DNA of 64,000 bases from Thermothielavioides terrestris NRRL 8126. Its lineage: Eukaryota > Ascomycota > Sordariomycetes > Sordariales > Chaetomiaceae. This document shows, piece after piece, positions 1 through 11,616 of this stretch. The notes below the pieces were generated by a model. The model saw nothing but the letters and a program-made list of their open reading frames with translations. It did not search any database and had not been told where the DNA came from. The position numbers and the translations under genes are program-made. Location: NCBI RefSeq assembly GCF_000226115.1, contig NC_016462.1:1240001-1304000 (forward strand), written 5' to 3'. Position 1 is the stretch's first letter; each line of letters starts with the position of its first letter.

Positions 1-1694
1 GCTTGCAGGGCAGCCGGTGCAAGACGCGGATCCAGTACCGGCCGTCGAACATGCGTGGCTCGGTCCAGCCTTGGGTCTTCCAGCCTCGGGGGTGCTTGTC
101 CATGCGCCTGCCGAACGGCAGCTCGTGGAAGGTGACCGACGGTCGGGGCACGTTGGAGACGTGGGGGGCTCTCGCGAGCAGCCAGCGGAGCGGGTAGTCC
201 CCGATCAGGGGGACGAAGTGTACGCCGCAGATCACGTAAGCTTTGGGCTCCGGCGGCGGGGTGCCGTCTGCTAGAGAGGGAAAGAGCATGGAGACGAGAT
301 GGCCCAGTTGGCCGGGCTGGCTCAGTTCTCGCTCCGGCGTCACCATGGACAGCAGCCTGCGAACCATCAGCGCGGCGATGTGGCGGTAGTGCTCAGTGCG
401 GCGTCGCCGGCTGGCCGGAGATGCGGAGAGCCGCCGCGGGACAGTCGGAAAATAGAAGCGCGGGAGAGTGACAACAAGGGTGCCGGCATTCTGCCCAAAC
501 TCGTGGATCCGAACGCGGCGGAGGAGCCTGCCGGCCTCGGCCTCGGCCGACGCGACCCTCGCTCGGCAGCGCTCGGCCAGCCGGAGGATGGAAGGCTTCT
601 GAAGTGCCTCGGGCAGCTTGTGGTGCTTGATCATGTGCCGAACCGCATTGCGCAGCGTTAGCGTCTGGTCTGCGTTGGTGTGGTCGTCGAACCAGGGGAT
701 GCTGTTCTCCAGGCACGTGGCGATCAGCCTGTCTTTGCCGAAGCGGAGGAGTGGACGGTACACCATGATGCCGCCATCCTCGATCTCGAGCGGCACCAGA
801 GGGGGGGCAGGTTTGCCCTTGGCGATGCCATCGTAGTCCTCCAGGTAGGCGGTCCCAATGTCTGATCTCAAGCCCCGTTCAACCTCGCGGGCGATGACAG
901 CAGGATCGATTTCATCCCTCAGGCCCCGCTTCAGCTGCTTCCTCTCTTTCTCGCTCGGACGCAGGTTGTAGAAGGGGTTCTCGCGGCGCTGATCGTCGAC
1001 GAAGCCGCTCTGGTACACGCCGTGCAGGTCGTAGCACTCCGGGATGTCGGTTGCCGGCCGCATCCCCTGCAAGCCGCGGTACCCGTGGCCGGAAAGCAGC
1101 CGCATCAAGACCGTCTCGTACTGGTCGTCCTCGTGGTGGGCAGTCAGCAGCGTGGCGACCTGCCAGACCTTGCAGAAGGTGCCGAGCCGGCGGTAGCGGA
1201 GGTAGCGGGCCAGGGTCTCGACGTTGGGCAGGTCACTGGGGTTGACGCCCGGCTCGACCACATCGGCCCAGCGGAGTCTGGTGATGTTCGGCTTCACGCC
1301 GATCTTCTTGAGCGCCTGGGACACGTTGGCGGCTTCGGCGGCGCTGCCCTCGCGCAAGCCGTGGTCGACGATAATGCCGATCGGGTTGCTGACAGGGTGG
1401 TCGGCAACTTTAAACCACTGGTCGGTGGGCCTGATCTTGGTGCAAAGATAGGCCAGCGCCATCGAGTCCACGCCGCCGCTCACGGCCACGGCTGTGTGTC
1501 GTGTGGGGGTCAGCATTCACTGTCCGTCATGGAACAAGCGAGTCAAGTCAGCTAGGCGCCATACCGATGGGCCGGTGAGTGCGCCCGCGCGCGCCGGGAA
1601 AGCGCGGGGCACATGTGGCCTGCAGCGCCTCGAGGAACTCATGGGGAGTGATGGCACGCGCGCTGCGGTGTAGTACGGGCGGTATCGTACTCAT
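1..1694 (-). CDS. tRNA(Ile)-lysidine synthase-like PP-loop ATPase, 3' end off the window
   Basis: Exons read as complement(<1..1491, 1565..1694). TilS enzymes use ATP to attach lysine to C34 of tRNA-Ile(CAU), changing its reading from AUG to AUA. About 540 residues are visible. A short first exon beginning MSTIPPVLHRSA joins the PP-loop SGGVDSMAL (near residues 48-56) and then IVDHGLREGS, the second conserved N-type ATPase block. The 73-bp intron has a GTATGG donor, a GCTGAC branch site and a CACAG acceptor. The ATG at 1694 was chosen because the ATG at 1516 lies behind an in-frame stop and would lose conserved sequence before the PP-loop. Codons stay open to base 1, so the C-terminus is missing. 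It is divergent from the SAM carrier, about 550 bp away. The family call is firm; a mitochondrial tRNA substrate is inference. Confidence 0.85.
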
Positions 1695-2240
1695 TCCATC
1701 ACCGACGCAACGAAGGTCTCCGGGTCAGTCAGCGAGCTGATGGTGGGAAAGAAACCTGGAATGTGGGGTAGGTCTTCCGTTGTCAATTGGACAATCTCAG
1801 GTGCCAGGGGCGATGATGGCCCGAGCGTTTAGCGTGAGTGACGAACTGCCAAGCCCGTCTTGCGAACCCTTGCCCATGACCTCACAGCGTTGCCTGCCGG
1901 AGCCGGAGCTTACACTAGCTCCAGCAAAAATGATGGCCACAGCAGCAACCACGGAACTTGAGCAGCAGAGCTTCAGCAACCCACCTCAACGGCCAGGCAG
2001 TGCCATATCCTGTGTGGACACACGGCCATCCATCCCAATGATCCTTCTTTACGACTGAATCGCCCCTAAGCGAACCCCTTCAGCCCATTGGCCCAGCAGC
2101 ACCGTCCGCGCTCCGCGGGTCGCCTGTCGCGTGCCTGTCCATATCCAACCCACCAAAGTACTGCTGCAACCTGATAGTGAATCCCAACTCCGAACGCCGA
2201 GCCATCCATCCCGCGCCGCCCCGATCCGCAGCAAAACACA

Positions 2241-3302
2241 ATGCCCACCGCCGAACCGCAGCCGCCACCCTTCCAAACGGCGCTCCTGGCCGGCGCGCTG
2301 GCCGGCACGACGGTCGACCTCTCGCTCTTCCCGCTCGACACGCTCAAGACGCGGCTGCAGTCCTCGCAGGGCTTCTTCGCCGCCGGCGGCTTCCGCGGCA
2401 TCTACCGCGGCGTGGGCTCGGCGCTGGTCGGCTCGGCCCCCGGCGCCGCCTTCTTCTTCTGCACCTACGAAGCGACCAAGTCGTTCCTCTCCTCCACCAC
2501 CTTCCCTTCCTCCTCCTCCGCCGCCGCCGGCACCATCCTCCCGTCCCTCTCCTCCTCCACCCCGCAGTCCCGCGCAGCCGAGCACATGCTCGCCGCGTCG
2601 CTGGGCGAGATCGCCGCGTGCGCCGTGCGCGTGCCGACCGAGGTGGTCAAGCAGCGCGCGCAGGCGGGCCAGCACGGGGGCTCGTCGTGGGCCGCGCTGC
2701 GGCACATTCTGGAGCAGCGGCGGCAGGCCGGGGTCGGGCTGATAGGTGTGGCCCGCGAGCTGTACCGCGGCTGGGGCATCACGGTGATGCGCGAGGTGCC
2801 CTTCACCGTGCTGCAGTTCCCGCTGTGGGAGGCGCTCAAGGCGTGGGGCCGCGAGCGGCGCGCGCGCACCGGCAGGGGCATGTTTGGGGATGTGGCTGGG
2901 GCGCATCCGCACCCTGTTGCTGGTACTGGTGTTGGTGGTGGTGGTGGTGGTTTGGCGCAGACACGGGGGAGAGGAGGAGGCGGAGGAGGAAATGCGGAAG
3001 GCAGGGAAGGGGTGATTGGGGAGGTGGGCGCCGCCGAGTCGGCGCTGTACGGCAGCATCTCGGGCGGGGTGGCGGCTGCTGTGACAACGCCGCTGGATGT
3101 GCTCAAGACCAGGGTCATGCTCAGCGCGCGGCGGGAGAGCATGGCGAGCATCGTGCGGACAATCCTGAAGGAGAACGGGATCCGGCCCTTTTTTGCGGGC
3201 ATCGGGCCGCGGGTCATGTGGATCAGCGCGGGCGGCGCGATCTTCCTCGGGAGCTACCAGTGGGCGGTCAATGCCCTGGAGAAGCAGAGGATACCAGCAT
3301 GA
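2241..3302 (+). CDS. pet8: Mitochondrial S-adenosylmethionine carrier (Pet8/SAMC type)
   Basis: Single-exon gene of 353 aa in the mitochondrial carrier family. Pet8 exchanges cytosolic S-adenosylmethionine for matrix S-adenosylhomocysteine across the inner membrane, feeding mitochondrial methylation and biotin/lipoate synthesis. All three Px[D/E]xx[K/R] repeat signatures are visible: [11 protein letters not shown] in repeat 1, [11 protein letters not shown] in repeat 2 and [10 protein letters not shown] in repeat 3. The PTEVVKQR form is characteristic of SAM carriers. Between repeats 2 and 3 (roughly residues 205-260) lies a low-complexity Gly-rich insert encoded partly by a GGT run near 2930-2955, lengthening the protein beyond the usual 280-300 aa. 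The ATG at 2241 starts the first repeat normally. It is convergent with the WD40 gene downstream (238 bp apart). Confidence 0.9.
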   Translation: MPTAEPQPPPFQTALLAGALAGTTVDLSLFPLDTLKTRLQSSQGFFAAGGFRGIYRGVGSALVGSAPGAAFFFCTYEATKSFLSSTTFPSSSSAAAGTILPSLSSSTPQSRAAEHMLAASLGEIAACAVRVPTEVVKQRAQAGQHGGSSWAALRHILEQRRQAGVGLIGVARELYRGWGITVMREVPFTVLQFPLWEALKAWGRERRARTGRGMFGDVAGAHPHPVAGTGVGGGGGGLAQTRGRGGGGGGNAEGREGVIGEVGAAESALYGSISGGVAAAVTTPLDVLKTRVMLSARRESMASIVRTILKENGIRPFFAGIGPRVMWISAGGAIFLGSYQWAVNALEKQRIPA

Positions 3303-3540
3303 GGACTGGAAAGGGAGCGAGTGATCAGAGGATGTCTGCAAATGGCTCAGGCCCACGCCAGCCAACCAAGCCAAACCGCTCCAAATCTTGGAAACCCGAT
3401 ATATGTACAATAGGGAAAGAAACCAGCATATATACCCTATAGACTGGCGCGAGCAGAACGCTAATAAATCAGAGGCCGAAGCCAAGATCATCACAGAAAC
3501 GCACTGGTCAGCCGGCGTCCACGACTCAGAGAACCGTACA

Positions 3541-6500
3541 CTATGCGGTTTCCCCGGCCGCGTCCGACGCAGCTGCGCCTCCCTCCTCTTCGACCTTAGC
3601 AGCGGGCATCGGGATCTCCTTCCTCCCGTTCGCCTTGTAATGGAGAACGATGTCGTTACCGCCCCGCCAGACATGGGTCCGCAGAGTCGCCAGCGTCATC
3701 TTGATCGGCAGAAGCTGGAGGCCGTCATCAGCTCGTAAAAACTCCGCCGGATAGTAACATACTTGGAACAGAAGGAGAGGAACTCACCTGGTCATTGCAA
3801 TACAGCTCCAGATACTCCTCGGGCCGCAGCGCCTCCGGATCGGGCTCCTTGCCCTCGGGCACCGGGTCGATCCGCTCGGCGACGTAGGCCAGGATCTTCT
3901 TGACCCGCAGCATGCGGTTAGCATTCAGCCGGTTGTTGCCGTCGGCCGACACGATGGGCGGCAGCGTGTCCCGCCAGGGGTACAGCACGAAGGAGATCTT
4001 GACGGGGTCCTTGGGCGGCAGCGTGTTGAGCAGCAGGACCTCGCCGAGCCACTGCGGCGCGCGCTCCTCGATGACGTCGGCGTCCGCGCCGACCGACGCC
4101 ACCGTGCCGCGGTAGATCTCGGCCGAGCCGCCCGACGTCTCCTCCTGGATGATGACCTTGGTGCCGGCCGGCAGCTTCAGCACCGGCGTGTCGTTGGCCA
4201 GGCTGGGCGCCAGCTTGGTCTCGACCGGCCGGCCCGGCGCCTCGGCCTGCTGCTTCTCGTACTCGCTGCGCATCTTCTGGATCACGCCCAGGAAGGAATC
4301 GTCGAACTCCTTCTCGTGGCTCGATGAGGACTCGGACTCCTCGGCTTTCTCGTCCAGCACGGCCGGCTTCTCGGCCGCCGCTGCCGACATGGACCGCCCC
4401 AGCTTTTTGGTGCCGAAGGACATGCCCATGCGGAGCTTCTTGCCGAAAGTCGTGCCCGGCGACTTTGCGTTCTCTTTGTCCTTGTCCTTCTCCTTATCCT
4501 TGTCCTTGTCCTTCTCTTTCGCATCCTTGTCCTTTTCCTTGCCGTTCTCGCCCGGTGCCTTGGCCGCTTTTTCGTCCGTGGGCGGGACCTCAGCAGCTGG
4601 GGTCTGAGCTGGTTTGGCGCCCTGGGCTCCGTCTGGGCTCTGGATCGCATCGGAGAAGTAGTCTTCTCTTTCCTGCGACGGCCGGCTGACTTGCGATAGT
4701 CGCTTATCTGGCGGGCTCAGAGGGGATGTAAGTGCCTCCGGCGCCGGCGGTGTTGGCGAGCCAGGAGTCCCCATCCCTATCGCCAACCCGGGCGTCATGA
4801 GCGGGTGCGCTCCGCCGGGTCGAGGTGTTGCGGAAGACAAGTCTGAGGGGCCCGAGCCCGGTTGCGGCGGAATTGTGATCGCCAATGGCGGTGCCGCTCT
4901 TCCTGACGCAACCCTCTTTGCTGTGCCTTCGTTGAGCTTCTGCCTGAAGGCTTCGTCGCGCCGGATTTCCTCGTCGATGAGATTGGCAAAGAGGTATCTG
5001 AGAATCCACTTGCCGAGATTGACTTTGAAAAATGGTCAGCATCTTCGGGTCGGATAGATGAACAAGGCAAAGCGTACTTCTCTGGTCTTCTCTAAACTCC
5101 ACAGGCTCGTCCAGAGCCAGCTCATCGGCGTACATCTCGGCGTCGAAGCAGTTGTACGGCTCCAGCACGACGGTCAGGTTGCCTGAACTGATGTCGATCG
5201 AACACCAGGGCGCCACGGCCTCCCGAGTGTTGACTTCGGGTTCCACGTCTTCAAGATGCCGCTTTCCGAAGCTCTTAACAGGCCGGCACTGCAGAGCGGG
5301 GCCATCAGCATGACATGGAAAAACAAGACTAACGTTGGTTGGCACGATAGCCACCAGAAAAACGCACCTGAATCAAGTCCCACAGCAAGACGTCTCCAGC
5401 AGTGTCCAAGGTCAGGACCCGCCTCCTGTCATTCAGAAGCCTGTGCTTCACAAGCCCAAACTGCCCCTCGATGGTCTCCTCGGGCAATTGGTGGACCGGC
5501 TCAACAAGGAGAGCCACAGGCTCCGTGGCCGGCTCCGATCCCTTCCGCGACAGGCCCGGAAACGGCTCGTCGTTGTCCCGGCCAATAACCAGCGGGAAGG
5601 ACGCGGTGTTGGATATCCGCAGGATGGATCTTGCGGGAATTGTCGGCTTAGCAGGCTCGCTTGCTGCAGCAGGCGGCGACGGAACAGGCTGTGCTGCACT
5701 TTCCCTGCTACGGACCGTCACCAACGATGCCCTGTGCTGCTTGTACGCGTCGGGGAGCTGCACGCTGCTGCTAGTGTCCACGTCCTTCCACCGGTTTATG
5801 GACGCGCGAGCCGTCGCCGTCCAGATACTGCCGTCCCAGGCCACTAGCTTGCTCACGCCCTCGTTCTCCTTCGCAACCGCCACGGACAAGCCGTTGTCCA
5901 GGTCGCCCATGGTGCCGCGAACGTCCGTCTTGACCACCAGGCCCGACAGGTCGCTGCTGTAGAAGACTTCGAGCCTCGGGTCGTCCGAGAACAGGGCCCA
6001 GACGCTGTGGTCGTGCATGGTAAGGGTGTGCATGCAGCGGCCGGCGGTGACGCTCCAGACCTTGACGGTCTGGTCGGCGCTCGCCGACAGCACCATGTCG
6101 CCCGACTCGCTGATCAGGATGGCGCGGATCATGTCGGTGTGGCCCACAAACTTGGTGATGCGCTGGCCCGACTTCGGATCCCACAGCCGCACGATGCTCT
6201 CGGGGCCGCCGTTGGCCAGGATGTCGTGGGTGGCGCCGAGCGCGTACACGCTGCCCTTCTGCGACACCTCCTCGCCCTGGACGTCAATCTCAAGGGTCTT
6301 GCCGGCGCCTGACAGGTCCCACAGGTACAGTTTTCGGTCCAGCCCTCCGGAAGCCACCCAGTTGGCGGACTGGCTCGGCGTTGCCACGCACCTGACGTAG
6401 TCAGCATGCTGGCCGATGGTGGCGGGCTCGTTCGCGTCGCTGGCCAGCGGCCGCCAGACTTTGACCAGCAAGTCCGAGGATGCCGAGACCAGGGCCGTGT

Positions 6501-7085
6501 GCTGCTGGGCAAGGGTGATGTCATTGATCCAATGTGTGTGTGCCTGGGTCTGCGCGCGGAACCGGGTGATGGACTTGGTGTCGCCGTTGGCGCGGACGGT
6601 GTCGTCCACAACGGCAGAGTGGCCACCTCCATGCACAGCGGCACCAGGACGGTTCAAGTCCCATGCACAAATGACACCGTCTCGGCCACCAGAGTAGCTG
6701 CACGTGGATGATCAGCAACCGGCCCAGAATGGGAAGGTCAAGGTGGGCTCACAGGATAGCATTGTCACGATCGATGGCCAGGCCATTGACACCGAGACGA
6801 TGACCGCCAGGCGAGGAATTGGGGAGCTCGAGGACTGAGACATAACAACCATGCTCATGTTAGCCAACTGTGTGCAGATCCAAGACCTGGGGTAGTGCGG
6901 TGAGTGGATGTGGTCTCGACAGTGCGGGCAGACTGTGGCGCTTGTTCCATCCGGGTCGTCGGGTCATCGGTTCATCGACACTCAGCGCCCTGGGCAATGT
7001 TCCCCACTTCTCGAAAGCGTCGCAGGGACAAAAATGAAACATCTCACAGACCATAGCTTATCCTCTGGCGCGCCTTCTTGGCCAT
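3541..7085 (-). CDS. WDR48/UAF1-family WD40 protein (Bun107/Duf1 type), deubiquitinase cofactor
   Basis: Six exons: complement(3541..3714, 3788..5022, 5078..5288, 5368..6697, 6753..6834, 7052..7085), about 1021 aa. Family members bind and activate ubiquitin-specific proteases (USP1/12/46; Ubp9 in fission yeast). Exon 1 is tiny ([11 protein letters not shown]), followed by [19 protein letters not shown] and WD repeats such as [23 protein letters not shown] and [14 protein letters not shown]. After the propeller come the conserved family blocks [35 protein letters not shown] and [21 protein letters not shown] Lys/Asp/Glu-rich disordered linker near 4460-4540 leads to the C-terminal ubiquitin-like domain ([20 protein letters not shown]). 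All junctions keep phase and restore family motifs. CreC is a different WD40 family and was excluded. Confidence 0.9.
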
Positions 7086-8078
7086 GGTAATGGCGGACAG
7101 GATGGGGGCGCGGCAACCATACAGCAGCAGAGGTCGACGATTGGATGAAATGTTGCTGCTGTGTTTCAACTGCAGCTCAACAGCTGCCGAGAGCTACCAG
7201 CGGGTCCGCTTCTGCCTTCACGGATTGGACAAGATATCGGATCGAAGATTGGAACCGCAGCAGGATCAAAGGGTGAGTCTGAGTTCAGAATGCCGTGCGG
7301 GAGAAGACCAGGTCTGTCTTCCGCACTTCGTTTGCCTAAAGCGAACCCCATGTGCGCCAAGTGGACGTTGTCTGCACGCGCTCGCACGACCACGACGATG
7401 CAGCTGAGGGAGTGTGAACCTGGAATGCACCCCCTGCAGACGGGGTCTTGGCGCGATGGGAACTGAGACCGGGGTCCTTGTCGGATCAAGGCGGGGCGAC
7501 CAAAACCTCGGGCAACCAAGGCACGCAGCGGGGCGCGGCTTTGCGGGGTAACCCGGTAAACTGCCCGGATTTCCGGGTGCCCCATGCCCCACATGAAATT
7601 GCCAAATCGGGAGTCTGGAGATAAACAGCAACTCGCAGATCTCCTGGTCTGTCAACGTGCGGCAACATCATTGCTGTGGCAGGAGGAGTGGCACATGTCT
7701 TGAGCCAAATTCTCTTGCATGCATTTGGGTGCTATGGCTAGTTCTAGGGCCAGTTCCGGTGTCCAGTAAGCTTAATTGTCCGGTCAGATCTGTCAGGTTC
7801 GTCACCCTGGTATTGACGCCACTCAGGGGTGTAAACACAGCTTGGCCACCCACAGAGCCCCGCGTGTGAATGACTTTAGCGACCCGGATGCCGACACAGA
7901 ACGCTCCAACTCCAGCTTGAGAAACAACATACAAGCATTATAGCACTTTGTGAACTTTGAACATTAAAAAGAAAAAGAGAAGGAAAAAAGTTTACATGTC
8001 CACTACAGGCCAACGAGCCTCCCCCAACTTCGAACAACTCTAAACTCCCCTCCCCCCTTCCAGGTTCCTCCCTCCCCC
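7086..8078. other. Intergenic, no gene seen
   Basis: This stretch lies between the 5' end of the WD40 gene and the 3' end of the next minus-strand gene. Only short overlapping reading frames occur and no splice-supported coding sequence was found. The last ~100 bases before 8078 are C-rich (TCCCCCC-type runs) and are probably 3' untranslated sequence of the following gene. Confidence 0.5.
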
Positions 8079-9433
8079 CTAAATCCACCCCCCCATTCCA
8101 TCCTCCCACTCCCCACCGTCCTCCCCTCCTCTTCCGTCCCCGCGGTACTGCCCAAAGAGCGCGGCGTCCCGCACCCGCGTGGCAGCCGCCAACGCCGCCG
8201 CCGTCGCGGCCGAGACCGGATCGGCGGGGTCGTCGAGCAGCAGGAACGAGCCGCCCGGGGGTCGGACGGTCCACGATCCCGCCCCCACGCCCGGCGCTGG
8301 CGCTTTCCAGTACTTCTGGCCGGCGACGCTGGCGGGAGCGGGGCGGGACGGGGCGCCGCTTGGGAAGGCTGCTTCGTCTGTTGTTTCTTTGGCCGGGGAA
8401 GGAAGGGCATAAGTCAGTTTTTCGTTGTATTGTTTGTTTATTGTGGAGGATCGTTGTCTGGGAGGCGGCGGCGGCGGTGGAAAATAAGGCGGGTGGGCTT
8501 TTAGGACGGGACTTACGCATCCTCAATGATGACTCCGCCTCGTACGGGCTCATCATCGGAAAGTAGGGGTGGCTGGCCGCTGTGATTGCCGCGGGCTCAG
8601 CAGTGGGCGGAACGGGCCGGGGGCGCGAGCCGATAGGCGGGCCAGTGTAGCCGGCGCGATGGGCGCCGACGGGGTTCATCGAGCGCACCGCTCTGGCGCG
8701 GTTGGGGGTGTCCCTGTGCGACAACGACATGAGTTAGGCTTTTCCTGGCCTGGGCGTCGGAAACAGCTCGGGAGCAACGAAGAACTACCAAAAACGGTAG
8801 TCAGCAAAAGGAGCGATCGGATCTGACGGACCAGTTGTGGCCTAGCAGCGGCAGATGCTGTTAGCTCTTGCACTTCTTATGTTGGAGACTCTAGTCGGGG
8901 ACGCAAGTACTTACGGAAAGGAGGCGGCTGGACATAGCCGTACGGGTTGTTGGGATCGAGGTCATGGAAGTGGACTTTGCGTGCACAATTCTTTGTCAGT
9001 GTGTCTGTCCGGCCTGATGGTGATTGTAACATGCCGACAGGAGGGAGGCTCACATCTGCGATGGCCCGGGGTCGGCGGCTGGGCGAGGCGGCGCGACACT
9101 TCCCTCCCCCGTTCTTGTACCGGCGGCGGGGCTGTAGAAGGTGCTGGCAGTGTTGGGAGGGCGTCCTGGGCACACTGCTGGTGCTCGGTGAAGACGGGTG
9201 GCAACGGCGGAGGGCGCGAGGGTGGCGGCGGCACGAGGCTGGAACCGCTCCGGGATGACCCAGAGCGGCCCCGACATCTGACTAAGGGGAAATCGGCTCC
9301 GCCTAGTGCACAGGTCAGTCATAAGAGCCACAATGTCTCAATACGCCAATATCGGTAGACCTACGACCAATGTCACCCAGCTCCTTCTCGATCTCCTCGA
9401 CCGCCTGGAGCGCCAGCTCGGATCGCTTGTCGC
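8079..9433 (-). CDS. Unrecognised proline-rich multi-exon protein, 5' end unresolved
   Basis: I do not recognise this gene. Tentative exons: complement(8079..8386, 8517..8713, 8832..8841, 8915..8974, 9054..9302, 9365..9433), in phase throughout. Visible peptides are DKRSELALQAVEEIEKEL (helical) in the first exon, a Pro-rich stretch (PPPPSRPPPLPP), then FHFHDLDPNNPYGYVQPPPF, a Pro/Arg-rich part containing AGYTGPPIGSRPRPVPP, and a C-terminal exon with QKYWKAPAPG, GSWTVRPPGGSFLLLDD and an acidic/Gly-rich end stopping in GMGGWI. The 10-nt exon at 8832 is speculative but is what reconciles phase between its neighbours. An upstream stretch at about 9478-9530 (RQIQATIIKSDMEWPEKGK) looks like an earlier exon, but its phase does not fit the exon at 9433. 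So a start codon is not assigned; a pseudogene or a different intron is possible. Confidence 0.45.
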
Positions 9434-9533
9434 CTGTGAGAGTGTTAGCAAGCAAGGAGCCATGGCGGTGACATTACTTTCCTTTCTCTGGCCACTCCAT
9501 GTCGCTCTTTATGATGGTTGCTTGGATCTGGCG

Positions 9534-11616
9534 GCGAGGAAGCGATATAAACGCCTTGTAGGCGAAAGAAGAGGCCGTGCTGCAGAGGAAGAGGTCGAAA
9601 CTTCGCGGGAAGGTTGGAGGAATGGAAAGAAACTTTTCAAAAAGACCGGAGAAAAAGGAAGAAACTTCGTGGGTAGAGAAGGGGAAACCGGCAAGAGCAC
9701 GAGTTTCACTGTGCGTTGGAATTATTCTCGTCTGGCAAGTAGAAACTCGCTGAGACGCGTTACCCTACGTTCGGCAAGTTCACAGGCATTTAGCGGCTCA
9801 TGGACAGGCTATGTTCAGACGAAAGCTGGACGCATTGAGGTGGCAGGAATTCCAGCGGTGACACGCGCTGCCAGCCCTGCCAACTGGATGACAAGAATCT
9901 GCAGTGTCAACCATCAAACTATCTACCTGAACTATCTTGACCAAGCACAAGTAGAGTAAGCCACGGCCTGAGACGGTTCAAGTGGCCAAACCAGCGAAAG
10001 CCTTCCAGACCATAGCTATAGAAGAGCGGGTTGTTTGTCGAGGTGAATATTCTGACTCCTACGTGCGGCCTATACAACCCAAGCACACCGCCTTGTGATC
10101 AAGTCTGATAGATCCCCTTTTCGAGAATCAAAGATGCTTCCATGCAGACCAGCAGTATTCCACCCTTCGCTTGGAGAGCCTGGCAAACGGATCCTCTACA
10201 TCCATCCGGTGAGTGATGACTTCAACTGTCTCTTGCAACTCGCGGGGGCCCACCCCGATCATCTCACGCGACGCGTCGATGTCCATATAACCTCCGGATC
10301 CTCACCCGAGTGCTCCTCGTTGCACTTCACTTCCTTTGAATACGTCTGCCGTGCTGTTCATCCTGCTCCACTGCCTATCATCGGTCCGATTATTGTAGAA
10401 GATTCAAAGCAGGAACAAAAACGTGCTTTCCCAGATGGCCAGCCACCAGTCCTGCACTCTCTTTGGTCTAATCAAAGTTTACCGTGCAGCAACAACGGCA
10501 TTCCTAAACCAACTGTGCCATATTTGCCAACAGCTGGCAGAACAGGTTTTGGTCGACCACGTCCTTGGCTGGCTAGATCCACAACATGACCTTTCTCCAT
10601 TTCTCTCTTGTTCACTTAGCAGCTGCGAAGGCGATTATTGATATCAATCCCTTCTTCCAGCCCTAGCTCACTTCTTGCTCAAACAACAGCATTAGGTTTC
10701 TGGTTCCCGCACTAGCTAGACATGGAGCCCCGAATCCGTGTGCGAGACTCGATCGCGCAATTCGACTCGACCTCGTGGTTCATCGGAAGCAAGCACATCC
10801 TCCATCACATCCAAACTCCGCACCAAGAGAACTGCAACTGACGGGTGGGAGAACCAGGTCGATAGCTCGTACTATACCCTCTCTTCGGCACCAATCTCCA
10901 GGCCCGCGGAACCGCTCGCACCACAGCCATCGGCCGTGTTCAGCTTTGCCGACTCGCTCATCGTTAAGATCAGGCAGGATCGCCAAGGATGATACTAGGC
11001 ACGAAATAGTGCGCGACAGCATGCCCCGGTGCCGGCTGAGATTGGCGACCAGTACAGCATCCGGGTTCAGCTGAAGCTGGGAGAGATGGGATTCCCGGAG
11101 GTCCCTGCCGCATACAAACACTTGTGTTGGTACCCGCATGAATGAATGGAAGAGGTGCCGGCCCTGGCTTCGGTAAAGAGCTCACGAATGGAGCAGCTGC
11201 GGCTGGTGTCCCAGCTTTGGCTGGTCAGTTCAAGGCTTGAAGGCACGACCACACGCACTGCGACTGAGGTATTCAACCACACCGTCAACCTCTCCTGGTC
11301 TTGTCAAGCGAGGTCTTCGTCGAGCTGGAAGGCTCGCATGAGGCTGGATTCTACAAGGAAATGTATTGATCTTGGTTGGCAGATAACTCCAGGACAGATC
11401 CCAACTGCGGCGGGCACCACTCAGGAGTTCAACCACCGCTGTCACACGCCGCTGTCACATATGCCTGTCTGTATGTTTAAGCAACACCATGGGTTCCATC
11501 CCGCCTCCCTGAGTTACAAGCGGCGTGCTACTTGTGCGGGCGGACTTGGTTGCCCCCCCCCCAACCTCAGAGCAACTTCGCAACGCCGTGAGCTATTCGA
11601 CGCACCAGTATGTTAA
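9534..11616. other. Intergenic, about 2 kb without a supported gene
   Basis: Frames of 60-217 codons occur on both strands, but they start at non-ATG codons, overlap each other and show no recognisable motif or paired splice signals. A poly-C run lies near 11553. I see no gene here. Confidence 0.45.

Noticed and set aside
1516..1516. ATG at 1516 as start of the TilS-like gene
   Set aside because: It would leave only four residues before the PP-loop strand and ignores a well-signalled intron joining a family-like first exon.
2049..3674. 541-codon minus-strand frame opposite the SAM carrier
   Set aside because: It is an antisense shadow in GC-rich coding DNA: Arg/Gly-rich, no motif, and it runs through the last exon of the WD40 gene in the wrong frame.
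3541..7085. CreC-type WD40 protein as identity of this gene
   Set aside because: The post-propeller blocks ([13 protein letters not shown] and the ubiquitin-like C-terminus) are specific to the WDR48/Bun107 family.
10095..10589. 164-codon plus-strand frame
   Set aside because: GTG start, no family motif, and surrounded by non-coding sequence.
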